DNA of 64,000 bases, from positions 1,677,001-1,741,000 of the forward strand of contig NZ_CP131130.1 of NCBI RefSeq assembly GCF_033705735.1, given 5' to 3'. Position 1 is the stretch's first letter, and each line of letters opens with the position of its first letter. The position numbers and the translations under genes are program-made. The notes beneath the pieces are model-generated. The model worked only from the letters and a program-made list of their open reading frames with translations, searched no databases and had not been told where the DNA came from. This stretch comes from Shinella zoogloeoides. GTDB lineage: Bacteria > Pseudomonadota > Alphaproteobacteria > Rhizobiales > Rhizobiaceae. Positions 50,009 through 59,482 of this stretch are shown in pieces.

Positions 50009-51762
50009 CGGGAAGCCAGCGACCGGATGGCGTCGAGGTAGTGCGCGCGGGCATGGGCCGGCGTGAAATTATGGTCGGTGTCGGGAACGATCGAAAGGCG
50101 CATGTTCCCGAAGCGCCTTAGCCCTCGCCCATCCTTGCCGAAGAAAAGCGCGAACTCCTCCAGGCCGAACTCATCGGCTCCATATAGAAGGGCGACGCGA
50201 ACGCCGCGATCCCGCAGCATGCGGAAATCCGAAAAGACGGCTCGCTCCCGCCGCGAAATGCCGCCGAAAACCCTCGTGAGCGGCCGGACGGCGCGTACCA
50301 GGAGCCGCCCCAGCACATCCCGGCCCTTCTGCACCACGTCGATCTCGCCTCTGAAGACACGCAGCAACGTTTCCTTCTCGATGAAGCGGCGGCCATAGTG
50401 TTCCAGGGTCTGAAGCGGATTGTCCAGCGCCTCGTCGACGGATTGCCCGTCGTGCCAGCGGAAGACGATCGGATTGACGGCCACTACACCGGTAATCCGC
50501 TCATCGGCCACCGCGGCCTGCAGCCCGAGATAGGCACCGCTGCAACGCCCCGCCAGGATCACGGACTTCGTCCCCGCTTCCGCGAGAAAGTCGGTCGCCT
50601 CGCGAACATCCCCGACCTGCACCGGATCGTAAAGGACCTGTCCGGCAAACCCCTCTACCGGCGGGCTATCGGCGATATTGGCGCAGTCGAAGCGCAATGA
50701 GCCGGTGCCTTCCTTGGCAAGAGCGCGTGCGAACTCGACGGTCGAACGCCCCCAGCCTGTGGATCGATCATAGCCCGACGACAGGAATAGCACCGCCGGA
50801 CCAGCCGGAATATGCGCTTCCGCGGGCGCGCAAAGGATGCCGACCATCCGACCGCCCTCGCCGATTCGCACGGCGGTCTCTACATAGCCATCGCCGTAAT
50901 GGCTCGCGGGCCATTCATGCAGCGGTGGCGCCTGCAAGGCAGGATCGCGCGGCGCCAGGCCTGCCACCCACGAGACCAGATTCGCAACGACCGGCTCGGG
51001 TACGACGGCAAGCGTCGGATTGGATGTGAGCTTCTCGAATCCTTCGAAGGGTGCTTCAAGGACATTCGCGCCGAGCGTGCGGACATAGGCGGCGAAAGCG
51101 GCGTCCTCCGGATGGTTGTCGCGCATGAAAACCGCAACGTTCCGAGCTGGCGCCTTGTCCGTCTTCATCAGATCGACACCGCGAAGACCTGCCTCGATCT
51201 CTTGCGGCAGGGCGAGCCCGGCGATCTCCAGAGCTGCCGCCGTATCCCTCTTCTTCAGCCCCAGCTTGTCCTCGATCAGGCGGGAAAAGACGGACAGCTC
51301 GCGCACATGCGCGCGTCCGGAAACGACGGGCGCGAGGAATGCGATGCCCTCGAGGTTCGCCAGCCGATCCGCCGCAAGACCTGCGACCACCGCTCCGACG
51401 CCCTCGGCGACGATCACCAGCTGTGCGCACCCCGAACGCTCCTGGAGCAGGCGCATGGCAGCGAGCAGCGACTCCGTCCACGTTTCCATCCCGGCGCGAA
51501 ATTCGGTCCCGTCCAGCGCATCGCCCGTACCTGGATAATCGAAGCGCAAGCTCGCAATTCCCTCCTCAGCCAGCCGTTCGGCCAGGATGCGCCGAAATTT
51601 TCGCGTGCACATTTCCTCCAGCCCCCAGGGGCTGGCAAACAGCACTGCCAAGGGTCGCACCGCCCCCTGCGCCGCCGTGAACAGCCCGACCGTTCCGGAA
51701 AACGTCATCGGCTCCGCCGCCGGATGCACACCGGCGACCGGCGGGCGCTGCACGTCAAGCAT
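50005..51762 (-). CDS. Tandem alpha/beta-hydrolase protein next to the polysaccharide locus
   Basis: A 585-aa protein with two alpha/beta-hydrolase folds. In the first half the elbow motif G-x-S-x-G is lost (VIVAEGVGAVVAG, Gly121 at the nucleophile position). The second half has GRCSG with Cys407 as the apparent nucleophile and PDTDHNFTPAHAR as the catalytic histidine region, a Cys-His type seen in dienelactone hydrolases and exosortase-associated hydrolases. FDYPGTGDALDG and FDCANIADSPPVEG are the paired oxyanion-region motifs. It likely acts on an ester in polysaccharide metabolism (inference). Confidence 0.75.
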   Translation of the reverse strand: MLDVQRPPVAGVHPAAEPMTFSGTVGLFTAAQGAVRPLAVLFASPWGLEEMCTRKFRRILAERLAEEGIASLRFDYPGTGDALDGTEFRAGMETWTESLLAAMRLLQERSGCAQLVIVAEGVGAVVAGLAADRLANLEGIAFLAPVVSGRAHVRELSVFSRLIEDKLGLKKRDTAAALEIAGLALPQEIEAGLRGVDLMKTDKAPARNVAVFMRDNHPEDAAFAAYVRTLGANVLEAPFEGFEKLTSNPTLAVVPEPVVANLVSWVAGLAPRDPALQAPPLHEWPASHYGDGYVETAVRIGEGGRMVGILCAPAEAHIPAGPAVLFLSSGYDRSTGWGRSTVEFARALAKEGTGSLRFDCANIADSPPVEGFAGQVLYDPVQVGDVREATDFLAEAGTKSVILAGRCSGAYLGLQAAVADERITGVVAVNPIVFRWHDGQSVDEALDNPLQTLEHYGRRFIEKETLLRVFRGEIDVVQKGRDVLGRLLVRAVRPLTRVFGGISRRERAVFSDFRMLRDRGVRVALLYGADEFGLEEFALFFGKDGRGLRRFGNMRLSIVPDTDHNFTPAHARAHYLDAIRSLASR

Positions 51763-52165
51763 GGGTGTCTCCTGTCATCGGCGGAAGCCGGTCGAACGGT
51801 CGAAATGCAATCCCGCTGAGACGCTTCGTCATTTACCGTTCCGCCAGTCTTTTAGATTAGGGATTACGCTCTAGGCCATTTGGGTTAACATCCAATTCAA
51901 GCGAGGTTATTCGGCATGATGCCGATTGTCATACTGCTCGACAGAACGCATATGCTGCCGGAGCCCTTGCGGCAGGGCCATGCAAGGCCCGATCTGCGAA
52001 AGACTTCTCCCGGCTTGACCGACAACGCCGCAGCCGGAATAGGGTTTTCTTCTTATTTTAAACCGTCGGGCGGCAGCACATAGCTGTTAACACTTTGCCA
52101 CTAGGATTTCGCTAAATCCTGCATTCTGGCGCAGGCTCACGGCCAGCCATCCCAAGGAATACCCG
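51763..52165. other. 403-bp divergent promoter region of the polysaccharide locus
   Basis: AT-richer than the flanks, between the tandem hydrolase and the flippase gene. It holds GGCATGATGCC (near 51911-51921), an 18-bp dyad AGGATTT-CGCT-AAATCCT (52103-52120) 45 bp before the flippase start, and several A/T tracts. A 54-codon frame from 51919 lacks a Shine-Dalgarno and is not accepted as a gene. Confidence 0.55.
52103..52120. promoter_or_regulatory. Candidate operator before the flippase gene
   Basis: AGGATTT-CGCT-AAATCCT, a 7-bp perfect inverted repeat, 45 bp upstream of the TTG start at 52166. Confidence 0.4.
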
Positions 52166-53596
52166 TTGCTGCTCAAATCCACGCTCATATATGGCCCGGC
52201 CATCCTGCTGACGCGCATTTCCGCACTTCTGTTTCTCGTCATCGCCACGCGCCTGATAGATCAGACGGAATACGGTTTGCTGACGCTGGTGGTAACCGTC
52301 GGCGAAATGACGGACGTCGCGCTGACGAACTGGCTGCGCATTTCACTGTTGCGGCTCGGAGGCAAGGGAGACGTGACCAGCGGAAGCCTCTCGCGTGCCG
52401 GCACGATCCTGCTCTTCACGACGCTGCTCGCCATCGTCGTCTCCATCGTCGCCAGCGGCTATGTCGCGCCCGAGCGCTGGACCGATTTCTCGATCGCCGT
52501 CTGCGGCTATCTCGTCGCCGGCGCGGTCGCCCGCTACGGTCTCGTCATCCTCCAGATGCAGCAGCGGCATACGACCTACGCCATGATGGAATTCCTGCGG
52601 GCCCTGCTGCAGCTCGTCTTTCCGATCCTCGCCATGCTGGCGGAGCACGATACCTTTGTTGCGATCTCGCTCGCATCGAGCCTCGGCATGCTGACGGCCG
52701 GCGTCATCAGCGGCATTGTCGCCGCCCGGAAGATCGTTCCCGGTCCGCCGCGCTTCACCCATCGTGAGTTCTTCGCCCTCGGGCTGCCGATCATCGCGAT
52801 CGCGCTCGTCAGCTTCGGCCTCGCCAACGCGGAACGAATCTTCCTCAAGATCTATCACGGCGCCTCCGCCGTCGCCGTCTTCGCGGCCGCCTATGCCCTC
52901 GCCCGGCAGCCCGTCGACATGATCGCGAATGCCATCAACATGGGGGCATTCCCCGAGGCGGTCGGCCGCTTCGACGAAGAAGGACCGGCGGCCGCCGCAG
53001 CCCTCTTCAAGCAGTTCCTTTCCCTTATCTTCACTTTCAGCCTTCCGGTCGCCGCTCTTCTCGCCGCGCTCGGCCATGACCTGACGGAGCTGCTGCTACC
53101 GGAAAATTACGACGGCCCCTACAACCTGCTGTTCGGGATCGTAGCCGTCAGCGCCGTCTGCACGAACCTTGCTGATTTCGTCTATGGCGCGGTGGTCTAT
53201 GCCCACAAAAGACCCTGGCTGCTCATCGTCAGCAAGCTTTTCGGCTCGGTCAGCACCATCGGCCTTTCCTTCCTGCTCATCCCGACAATGAGCGAGGTCG
53301 GCGCCGCCGCGGCGCTCGCCGGAGGCGCCGTGATAAACCTCCTGGTCTCCGTGGTGATCAGCGAGAGGCTGACACCGGTGCCCCTGCCCTGGCGCGCGCT
53401 TGCGACGGCGCTCGCCACCTCGCTCGCCGTAGGCGGCGCGGCCGCGTTCATCAGCCATTCGCTCGGCGGCACACATGCCGTCTTCCGCCTGGCGCTGGCA
53501 GGATCGGCTGCGGGTCTCATCTTCTTCGCCGTCAATGCGCTGTGCTATCCCGCGGAAGCGCGGCGGGGACTTGCGGCCGTGCGCAGCCGGTTGTAG
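52166..53596 (+). CDS. Polysaccharide flippase (Wzx/MATE-like)
   Basis: A 476-aa protein with 12-14 hydrophobic segments of the polysaccharide-transport (PST/MVF) superfamily. N-terminal text STLIYGPAILLTRISALLFLVIATRLIDQTEYGL is the typical first-helix pair. It would flip lipid-linked repeat units across the inner membrane. The start is TTG at 52166 with AAGGA 8 nt upstream; no better start lies nearby. Followed by the polymerase gene after 141 bp. Confidence 0.87.
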   Translation: MLLKSTLIYGPAILLTRISALLFLVIATRLIDQTEYGLLTLVVTVGEMTDVALTNWLRISLLRLGGKGDVTSGSLSRAGTILLFTTLLAIVVSIVASGYVAPERWTDFSIAVCGYLVAGAVARYGLVILQMQQRHTTYAMMEFLRALLQLVFPILAMLAEHDTFVAISLASSLGMLTAGVISGIVAARKIVPGPPRFTHREFFALGLPIIAIALVSFGLANAERIFLKIYHGASAVAVFAAAYALARQPVDMIANAINMGAFPEAVGRFDEEGPAAAAALFKQFLSLIFTFSLPVAALLAALGHDLTELLLPENYDGPYNLLFGIVAVSAVCTNLADFVYGAVVYAHKRPWLLIVSKLFGSVSTIGLSFLLIPTMSEVGAAAALAGGAVINLLVSVVISERLTPVPLPWRALATALATSLAVGGAAAFISHSLGGTHAVFRLALAGSAAGLIFFAVNALCYPAEARRGLAAVRSRL

Positions 53597-53737
53597 CGGC
53601 GCGCGGCCCAAGCCTTCGGGGGCTCCGCATATCGTCTTGCGAAGCTGGATATTTACGGTTCTACTGCCATGATCCGGTCATTGTGCGAGATTCGCCGTTC
53701 TCGTATCCGGATTCAACGCAATCGCCTTGAGTGAGCC

Positions 53738-55087
53738 ATGAGCTACGCCAGATCCGTGCCGGATCAATCGCCATCGCTGAGCGCCTCCCGGCAGAAGACA
53801 CTGGTCATGGCGATCTTCCTGTGCGCAGCCTTCTTCTTCCAGCTGCGCTTCTACATGTCGCCGCATGTGATGAACCTGTTCGTCACCTATACCGATACGG
53901 GCGGCGCGATATATGAGAAGCTGCATTTCGGAACGATCGGCATATTCCTGCTGCTCCCATTCGCCCTCGCCTCCCGGCCGTTCGTCCTCCAGGGCAGCGA
54001 CATCGCCCTTTTCAGATCGTTGCTGCTCTTTTCGTGCCTGATGGTGGTGCTGATCTTCTATCTTGGCGCGGTGGGGCGCTCGGGGTCGGTCGGCTTCATC
54101 ATAGATACCTATGTCATGGCCGGATGCGCCTGCATGATCATGCTCACGCTGCCTCCCGACATGCGCCGGCTGCTTGGCGATATCACGCTGGTCTTTCTGG
54201 TCGCGAGCGCGGTCATCGGCTTCGGCGAGGCGATCATGCAGGCACGCCTGCTCCCCTATCCCCCGATACGCGACGTGTTTCGCCCCATTGGATTGACGGG
54301 ACATCCCTTGACCCTCGGCGCGATGTCCGCGACCGGCATCGGCTTCGTTGCCGCGACGCGCTGGCCACTCTGGATGCGGCTTCTCGCGATCTTCACGCTT
54401 TATATCGGGTCCGCCATCTCGACGGCCCGAACAGCCTTCGTGCTCGCTTCGGTCGAACTGCTCCTTCTCCTGCTCTTCACGCGCTGGCCGAAGCTGTCGA
54501 AACGGACGGAACGCCGGGCGAAGAGCATCGTCCTTCTCCTCCTCATTCCATTGAGCGTCGTTCTCATCGTCGTGCTCGCAGGTGCGGGTTTTCTGGAACG
54601 CTTCAGAGGCGGCATCGTGGACGACAGCTTCATGGCCCGCGTCACGATCTATCGTGTCTTCGAATATTTCAGCTGGTCGCAGATCATGATGGGCGTGCAT
54701 ATCGACGACCTGATGTTCGTCGTGAACAAGAAGCTGGGCCTGGAATTCATCGAGAGCGCTCCGGTCGTATTGACGATGCTATTCGGTCTGCCAGCCGCGA
54801 TCGTGTTCACAGTGGCGCTCGTTCGCCTTTTTTCCCGGCTCATCCGCGGTGCGGCCGGCTCGGCGCAACTCGGCGCCGCCGTGTTCGTCATCGCCTCGCT
54901 GTCTAACAACACATTCACCGAGAAGACATCCGTGGTGGCGATGATCTTCGTCCTGTTGATCGCCTATCGGCGCCCTTCGCCACTCATGCCTTCATCCATA
55001 TCGGCGGGCTTATCCGTGCCGACACCGGCCACTCGCACGCCAGGCTCCGCCGCAACCGGCGGCAAGCCCCGTATCGGGCGAACCTAA
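53738..55087 (+). CDS. Polysaccharide polymerase-like membrane protein (VpsF/Wzy type)
   Basis: A 449-aa protein with about 10-11 membrane helices. It has a large periplasmic loop (around 180-220) with RPIGLTGHPLTLGAMSATG, the conserved 'GL..HP...G' segment of O-antigen-ligase/polymerase-like proteins. TVYxSxARTAF-like text (SAISTARTAFVLASVE) is another family mark. It resembles VpsF and would polymerise the repeat units moved by the flippase. The last 30 residues are a low-complexity soluble tail. Confidence 0.8.
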   Translation: MSYARSVPDQSPSLSASRQKTLVMAIFLCAAFFFQLRFYMSPHVMNLFVTYTDTGGAIYEKLHFGTIGIFLLLPFALASRPFVLQGSDIALFRSLLLFSCLMVVLIFYLGAVGRSGSVGFIIDTYVMAGCACMIMLTLPPDMRRLLGDITLVFLVASAVIGFGEAIMQARLLPYPPIRDVFRPIGLTGHPLTLGAMSATGIGFVAATRWPLWMRLLAIFTLYIGSAISTARTAFVLASVELLLLLLFTRWPKLSKRTERRAKSIVLLLLIPLSVVLIVVLAGAGFLERFRGGIVDDSFMARVTIYRVFEYFSWSQIMMGVHIDDLMFVVNKKLGLEFIESAPVVLTMLFGLPAAIVFTVALVRLFSRLIRGAAGSAQLGAAVFVIASLSNNTFTEKTSVVAMIFVLLIAYRRPSPLMPSSISAGLSVPTPATRTPGSAATGGKPRIGRT

Positions 55088-55094
55088 CAGCCGT

Positions 55095-56522
55095 TCAGCC
55101 GCAGCTATCCACGACTTCGAGCCGCCCCTCTCGGTTGAGCGTATGCGTACCCGAGCGAACCCATGCCGGACCGCCTTCTATCGGAACGACCGAACCAAAG
55201 ACGACCGCTGTCTCGTCCAGTCGCATAAGCTCCATTAGACCAAGGCCTCCCCCATATATTCGCGAGCAGTCCTGCACGGGCAGGAATATCCGCCCGTCCC
55301 GGCGAATGAACGCACCGCCTGGCCGTGCACCCGCTTCGTCGATCACTATGGGATTCATGGGATGCGGCACCCACGGCCCCTCAAGAGCAGGCGCACGGTA
55401 GACGACCATCGTGTCCGACGGGTTGCCGTTGCCGATTTTTTCGGTGCCGAACAGCCAGTAGGCTCCTTCCGAACGCAGGAGCGTCATGTCGTTCAGATTC
55501 CGCCCCTCGATGAGAACGGCCTGGCGCTCCCACCGGTCGGGAAACCGGGCGGCACGATAGAGAACGACCTCGCGTGCCGCGCCGCTTTCGGGGATCATGT
55601 ATATCTCGCCGTTCTCGGCGAATATCTGGGGATAAGAAAGATGATGCGGCTCCTCGAGCACGACTTGCGGCAGGCTGAACCGGTCGTTGTCGTCCAGCAC
55701 GGAGACGGAGATGACCCCTTTCCCGGTATTGTAGGGTAATTCCTCAACGAAGAGATAGTGACGACCGTCGTGCTCGAAAACAAATGGATCCGCATAGAAG
55801 CGTTCGCCGTCGTCGGCGAGAATAGAATAGGCTTCTCCATCGAGCCTGCCGGTTTCGGCAACGCCGGGCCCATCGATCATGCGATAGGCGACTTGCCAAT
55901 GGACAGCGCGTTTGCGTCCGAGGCGAGCGAAAAGCGCGGCGGCAGCGAAGGAAAGATAGGCTCGTAGGAAGCCGCCACAGGGCGCGCGGTCGGCCGGCCG
56001 TTCCACAGCCGGTTTGAGCGTGCCGTCGAGGAAACGGTTCGCGACCTGCACGGTCAGCGAGATGGCGCCGACGAGCAGCTCATCGAGGATGCGCGATACC
56101 TGCAGTCCATTGGAAATGGCAGGACGAGCACGCCCGACCGCAACACCGTCGAGCCGGGCAACGAATTCCGCCGACTGCCGCGCCGCTGCCGCACGGGAGA
56201 TTCCGTCGATGACATTGCCGGAGCCGAAAATCTCCAGGCTGAGCACGGGCTTGTCCTGCGCACCGGCCGTCCCGGTCAGATCGATGACGAGATCGTGTTT
56301 GTCGGAGCTCTTCGGCGCCATCGGGGCGGCCAATTGAGCGAGCGAGACATTGAAAAAATGGCGTTCGACCGCCAGGGCCCGATCGAGCGCATGCCGACCG
56401 GTTCCGGCTTCAGCCAGCTTACTGATGGAGATCTCGTGACCCGCCGCCTCAAGACGCTCGACGAGCGCGGCATGCCAGCGCCTCGAGTTCCTTTCACGGG
56501 TGAGAAGGAGAATTTTTCCCAA
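55095..56522 (-). CDS. GINT1-like beta-propeller protein of the polysaccharide locus
   Basis: A 475-aa protein. Residues about 215-475 form repeated blades typical of the GINT1 N-terminal / GH43-like propeller: ERFYADPFVFEHDGRHYLFVEEL, EEPHHLSYPQIFAENGEIYMIPESG and ARPGGAFIRRDGRIFLPVQD. Residues 1-200 include a nucleotide-like start (KILLLTRERNSRRWHAALVERL) and LVIDLTG, recalling formyltransferase-type proteins. Such proteins accompany sugar-transfer genes; a glycosyl transfer or binding role is possible. It is convergent with the polymerase gene and 12 bp downstream of the GT4 gene. Confidence 0.72.
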   Translation of the reverse strand: MGKILLLTRERNSRRWHAALVERLEAAGHEISISKLAEAGTGRHALDRALAVERHFFNVSLAQLAAPMAPKSSDKHDLVIDLTGTAGAQDKPVLSLEIFGSGNVIDGISRAAAARQSAEFVARLDGVAVGRARPAISNGLQVSRILDELLVGAISLTVQVANRFLDGTLKPAVERPADRAPCGGFLRAYLSFAAAALFARLGRKRAVHWQVAYRMIDGPGVAETGRLDGEAYSILADDGERFYADPFVFEHDGRHYLFVEELPYNTGKGVISVSVLDDNDRFSLPQVVLEEPHHLSYPQIFAENGEIYMIPESGAAREVVLYRAARFPDRWERQAVLIEGRNLNDMTLLRSEGAYWLFGTEKIGNGNPSDTMVVYRAPALEGPWVPHPMNPIVIDEAGARPGGAFIRRDGRIFLPVQDCSRIYGGGLGLMELMRLDETAVVFGSVVPIEGGPAWVRSGTHTLNREGRLEVVDSCG

Positions 56523-56534
56523 CGTTAAACCTTA

Positions 56535-57644
56535 TCAGGCGAAGAGCCCCTCGTATTTGTCAGCAATGACATTGATTTTGAACTCGTCGGCTCTTTGCCT
56601 GAGCAGTTCGGAATCGATTGGCCTCTCAAGCGAATTCTGCAATTGGCTGGCGAGGGCCGTTGGATCTGCGATGGGGACGAGAGGGCCGAAACGGCCGTCG
56701 TCGAGAATTTCGCGCGGCCCATGCGGCGCATCGGTGGACACGACCGGAACACCGTGAGCCATGGCCTCGATCAGCACGTTGCCAAAACCTTCACTGGTGG
56801 AAGAGAGGACGAGGAGATCGAGGGCAGCGTAGCACGCGGCGGGATCGTTGATGTAGCCGGCGAAGAGGACATCATCCGCGATGGAAAGATCGGTCGCCAG
56901 CGCCCTTGTCTCGGCTTCGAGGGGACCTTCGCCGAAGATCACGAGCCGGGCCTTACGGCTGGCGCGCAGGATCGCAAAGGCGCGCAGGAGGGTCGCATGA
57001 TCCTTGACGGCGACAAGACGGCCGAGGGTGCCGATCACCGGGCCTTCGCCCATCGCCTCAAGCGCCTGAAGCCAGGGATGCGGACCCGGCATGCCCATGC
57101 CCTCGGGCGGCAGCGGATTGTAGATGACAGCGATCTTCTCGAGCGGATAGCCGTTTTGCACAAGGTCGCGGCCAACTCCCTTGGAGACGGCGATGGCACG
57201 CGTCGCACGCGCGGCCACGAAGCCGGTGAGGCGGTCTGCGAGGATCGCGCCGATCTTTTCCGACTTGAGGGCCGCTGCACCGTGAAAGCCCGGAAAGAAG
57301 CGTGCACGGCTTCGTGCAAGGGTCAGGGCGGCGGCCATGACGAGATTTGCGAAGTCGGGCGCGCTGAAAACGGCGTCCGGCCGGAAGGCGCGCAGCATCC
57401 GCACGGTTCTTGCCAGCCCCTGGAGCGTCTTCACCTTGCCGAACCCATCCCCGCGCATGGGGAAGTGGAGGTCGACGAGATCGACGACAGGTGACAGCAG
57501 GTCCGCATTCGGCCCCTGCCCGTTCCAGACCAGCAGCGTCACCTCATGGCCGCGCGCAGCCATCTCGTTGGCCATCAGCACGATTACCCGTTCGGCGCCG
57601 CCGCCGGCCAGACTGGGTGCGTGGAAGAGGATGCGCCTCACCAT
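56535..57644 (-). CDS. Glycosyltransferase family 4 protein
   Basis: A 369-aa GT-B enzyme. The N-terminal glycine loop is APSLAGGGAERVIVLMANEMAARGHEVTLL. The C-terminal donor site has GTLGRLVAVKDHATLLRAFA and the EX7E motif in SSTSEGFGNVLIEAMAHGVPVVSTD. It would add a sugar to the lipid-linked repeat unit at the cytoplasmic face; donor unknown. It lies 6 bp after the GumC gene and 12 bp before the GINT1-like gene, so these three form an operon. Confidence 0.9.
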   Translation of the reverse strand: MVRRILFHAPSLAGGGAERVIVLMANEMAARGHEVTLLVWNGQGPNADLLSPVVDLVDLHFPMRGDGFGKVKTLQGLARTVRMLRAFRPDAVFSAPDFANLVMAAALTLARSRARFFPGFHGAAALKSEKIGAILADRLTGFVAARATRAIAVSKGVGRDLVQNGYPLEKIAVIYNPLPPEGMGMPGPHPWLQALEAMGEGPVIGTLGRLVAVKDHATLLRAFAILRASRKARLVIFGEGPLEAETRALATDLSIADDVLFAGYINDPAACYAALDLLVLSSTSEGFGNVLIEAMAHGVPVVSTDAPHGPREILDDGRFGPLVPIADPTALASQLQNSLERPIDSELLRQRADEFKINVIADKYEGLFA

Positions 57645-57650
57645 GAGGGA

Positions 57651-59192
57651 TCAGGCGCGCTGCTCGGCGGCCGCCGGCTGAGGGTCCCGCAGTTCACGCA
57701 GCATGCCGCGCGCAAGCGCTAGGAAGAGGCCGGCAGCAAGGCCGAGAACGACGCCTACGACGATGAGAAGGCTGGTGCGCGGCGGCCAGGACCGGCTTTG
57801 CGGAGGCACGGCGGTGGAAATGACCCTTACATTGGTGGTGTCGATCTGCTCACGCTCGGCTATCTGATGCGCACGCGCGAGGAAGCTTTCATACACCGCG
57901 GTCTTGGAGGCGGCATCGCGTTCGAGTTCGCGCAAGGCGACCTGCACCTCGTTATCCGTGAAGACCGTGCCCGTCATGTCCTTCATCTTGGTGTCGAGCG
58001 CCTTGAAGGAAGCCTTCGCCTCCTCCAGGCTCGAGCGGGCCTTGGCAAGGATACGTGACAGCTCGGTCTTGATCTGTCCGTTGGCGGCATCGAGTTCGGC
58101 ACGTAGCTGCGCCAGCCGCGGATAGCGCGGACCATAGGTCATCGACAACCCGTCGAGTTCCTGTTGCAGACCGCTCGCCCGGGTGCGCAATGCGGCAAGC
58201 GACGCAGAGGCGACAGGATCCTGGGTGGTAGCGTTGGAACCGGCGGCAAGGACGGCGTCATAGGCGGCCTGTGCGGCGATTACACGGGACTGGGCAGTGA
58301 TCATCTCGCTGTTGACTTGGGTCATGCTTTGCGAGCTGACGAGCTGGCCCTGGCTCGAGGCGAGGTTATGCGTCCGTCGATAGGATTCCACCTTCGCCTC
58401 GGCCGCCTGCACCTCCTGCTTGAGCTGGTCGAGCCGGTCGTCAATGGCCCGCGCGGCCCGCGCGGCCCCGTCGGATTCGGCCTTGGCCAGTTCGTCCTGG
58501 AAGCCTGTCACCACGGACTGCGAGATACGGATCGCCTTGTCGACGGTTTCTGCGGAGACGGACAGGGTCGCGACAAACGAGGTCTCGTCGGCCTTAGCAA
58601 CAATCCGCTTGCCGAGCACTTCCAGCACCGCAGTACGAGGATCCGAAGCGGCGCCACCGGAACGGGAGCCGATCAGGGAGGAAAGCAAGCCCGGCGAAGG
58701 ATCGTTGAATTCGCGATCGCGCGTCAGGCCCAACTCGTCCACCACGTGCAGCAGCACGTTGCGGGAGGTCAGTACGCGCAGTTTGCTGCGCACCGCCAGC
58801 ACCTGGTTGTCCCCTTGGGTCGGCGCCGCGTAAAGATCGTTGGCGACCACCTGGAGGTTAGACGGATTGATGAGGATATCGGTTCCGACGGTATAGAGCC
58901 GCTTGCTCAGGAGGCCGTAAGCTCCGCCCGCAAGGCCGCCGACAAGGGCGAGGACGACAGCGCCCTTCATCCCGGCGCGCAACCAATCGGACATCTTGCG
59001 AAAATCGAATTCGAGAAACTCGCCGACCTTGTCGATCGCGGTAGAGCTGTCCGTAGCCATTGGAATCGGCATCTGCCTTTCCACATGCGGCAAATCCCTG
59101 TCCTTGATCTTACGGCCAAGGGGCTTGGCATGGTCACGCGTGAGCGTGCGCACGACCGGACTTCCCTTGGGGACGTCTGAAAGCACTGACAT
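57651..59192 (-). CDS. GumC/Wzz-type polysaccharide co-polymerase
   Basis: A 513-aa protein. An N-terminal basic cytoplasmic stretch (1-70) is followed by a first membrane helix near 78-95 (VVLALVGGLAGGAYGLL), a long periplasmic coiled coil (about 200-440) and a second helix near 475-497 (LLIVVGVVLGLAAGLFLAL) after the PPQSRSWPPR proline motif. No C-terminal tyrosine kinase domain. It controls chain length and export of the polymer. The start ATG at 59192 heads the operon GumC-GT4-GINT1-like. Confidence 0.88.
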   Translation of the reverse strand: MSVLSDVPKGSPVVRTLTRDHAKPLGRKIKDRDLPHVERQMPIPMATDSSTAIDKVGEFLEFDFRKMSDWLRAGMKGAVVLALVGGLAGGAYGLLSKRLYTVGTDILINPSNLQVVANDLYAAPTQGDNQVLAVRSKLRVLTSRNVLLHVVDELGLTRDREFNDPSPGLLSSLIGSRSGGAASDPRTAVLEVLGKRIVAKADETSFVATLSVSAETVDKAIRISQSVVTGFQDELAKAESDGAARAARAIDDRLDQLKQEVQAAEAKVESYRRTHNLASSQGQLVSSQSMTQVNSEMITAQSRVIAAQAAYDAVLAAGSNATTQDPVASASLAALRTRASGLQQELDGLSMTYGPRYPRLAQLRAELDAANGQIKTELSRILAKARSSLEEAKASFKALDTKMKDMTGTVFTDNEVQVALRELERDAASKTAVYESFLARAHQIAEREQIDTTNVRVISTAVPPQSRSWPPRTSLLIVVGVVLGLAAGLFLALARGMLRELRDPQPAAAEQRA

Positions 59193-59482
59193 GGATCAAC
59201 TCCTGGCAAACGGCATGCCTGACGACTCACTTGGCATTCTCGCGGCGGTTCCTTGTTTTAGAATGCAATGCTCAATAGAAACTTAAGATATATATTCCGT
59301 ACCGAAAACACGCCGCTGGAGAGCCCGTTCAGAGGCATAGGTGAGGCTGTTTCGCGCATGCAAACGACGACGTCACGGAACTCCAGCCGCGCCGCAGTAA
59401 TAGCGGAAATGGCACAATCATTGATTGATTCGCGTGCCAGCGAAAAGAAGAGCAGCAAGCTCCCGCGAAAGCTGCACGATCA

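Noticed and set aside
51916..52083. Short frame (MPIVILLDRTHML) in the divergent promoter region
   Set aside because: No Shine-Dalgarno, biased composition and in-line with AT-rich promoter sequence.
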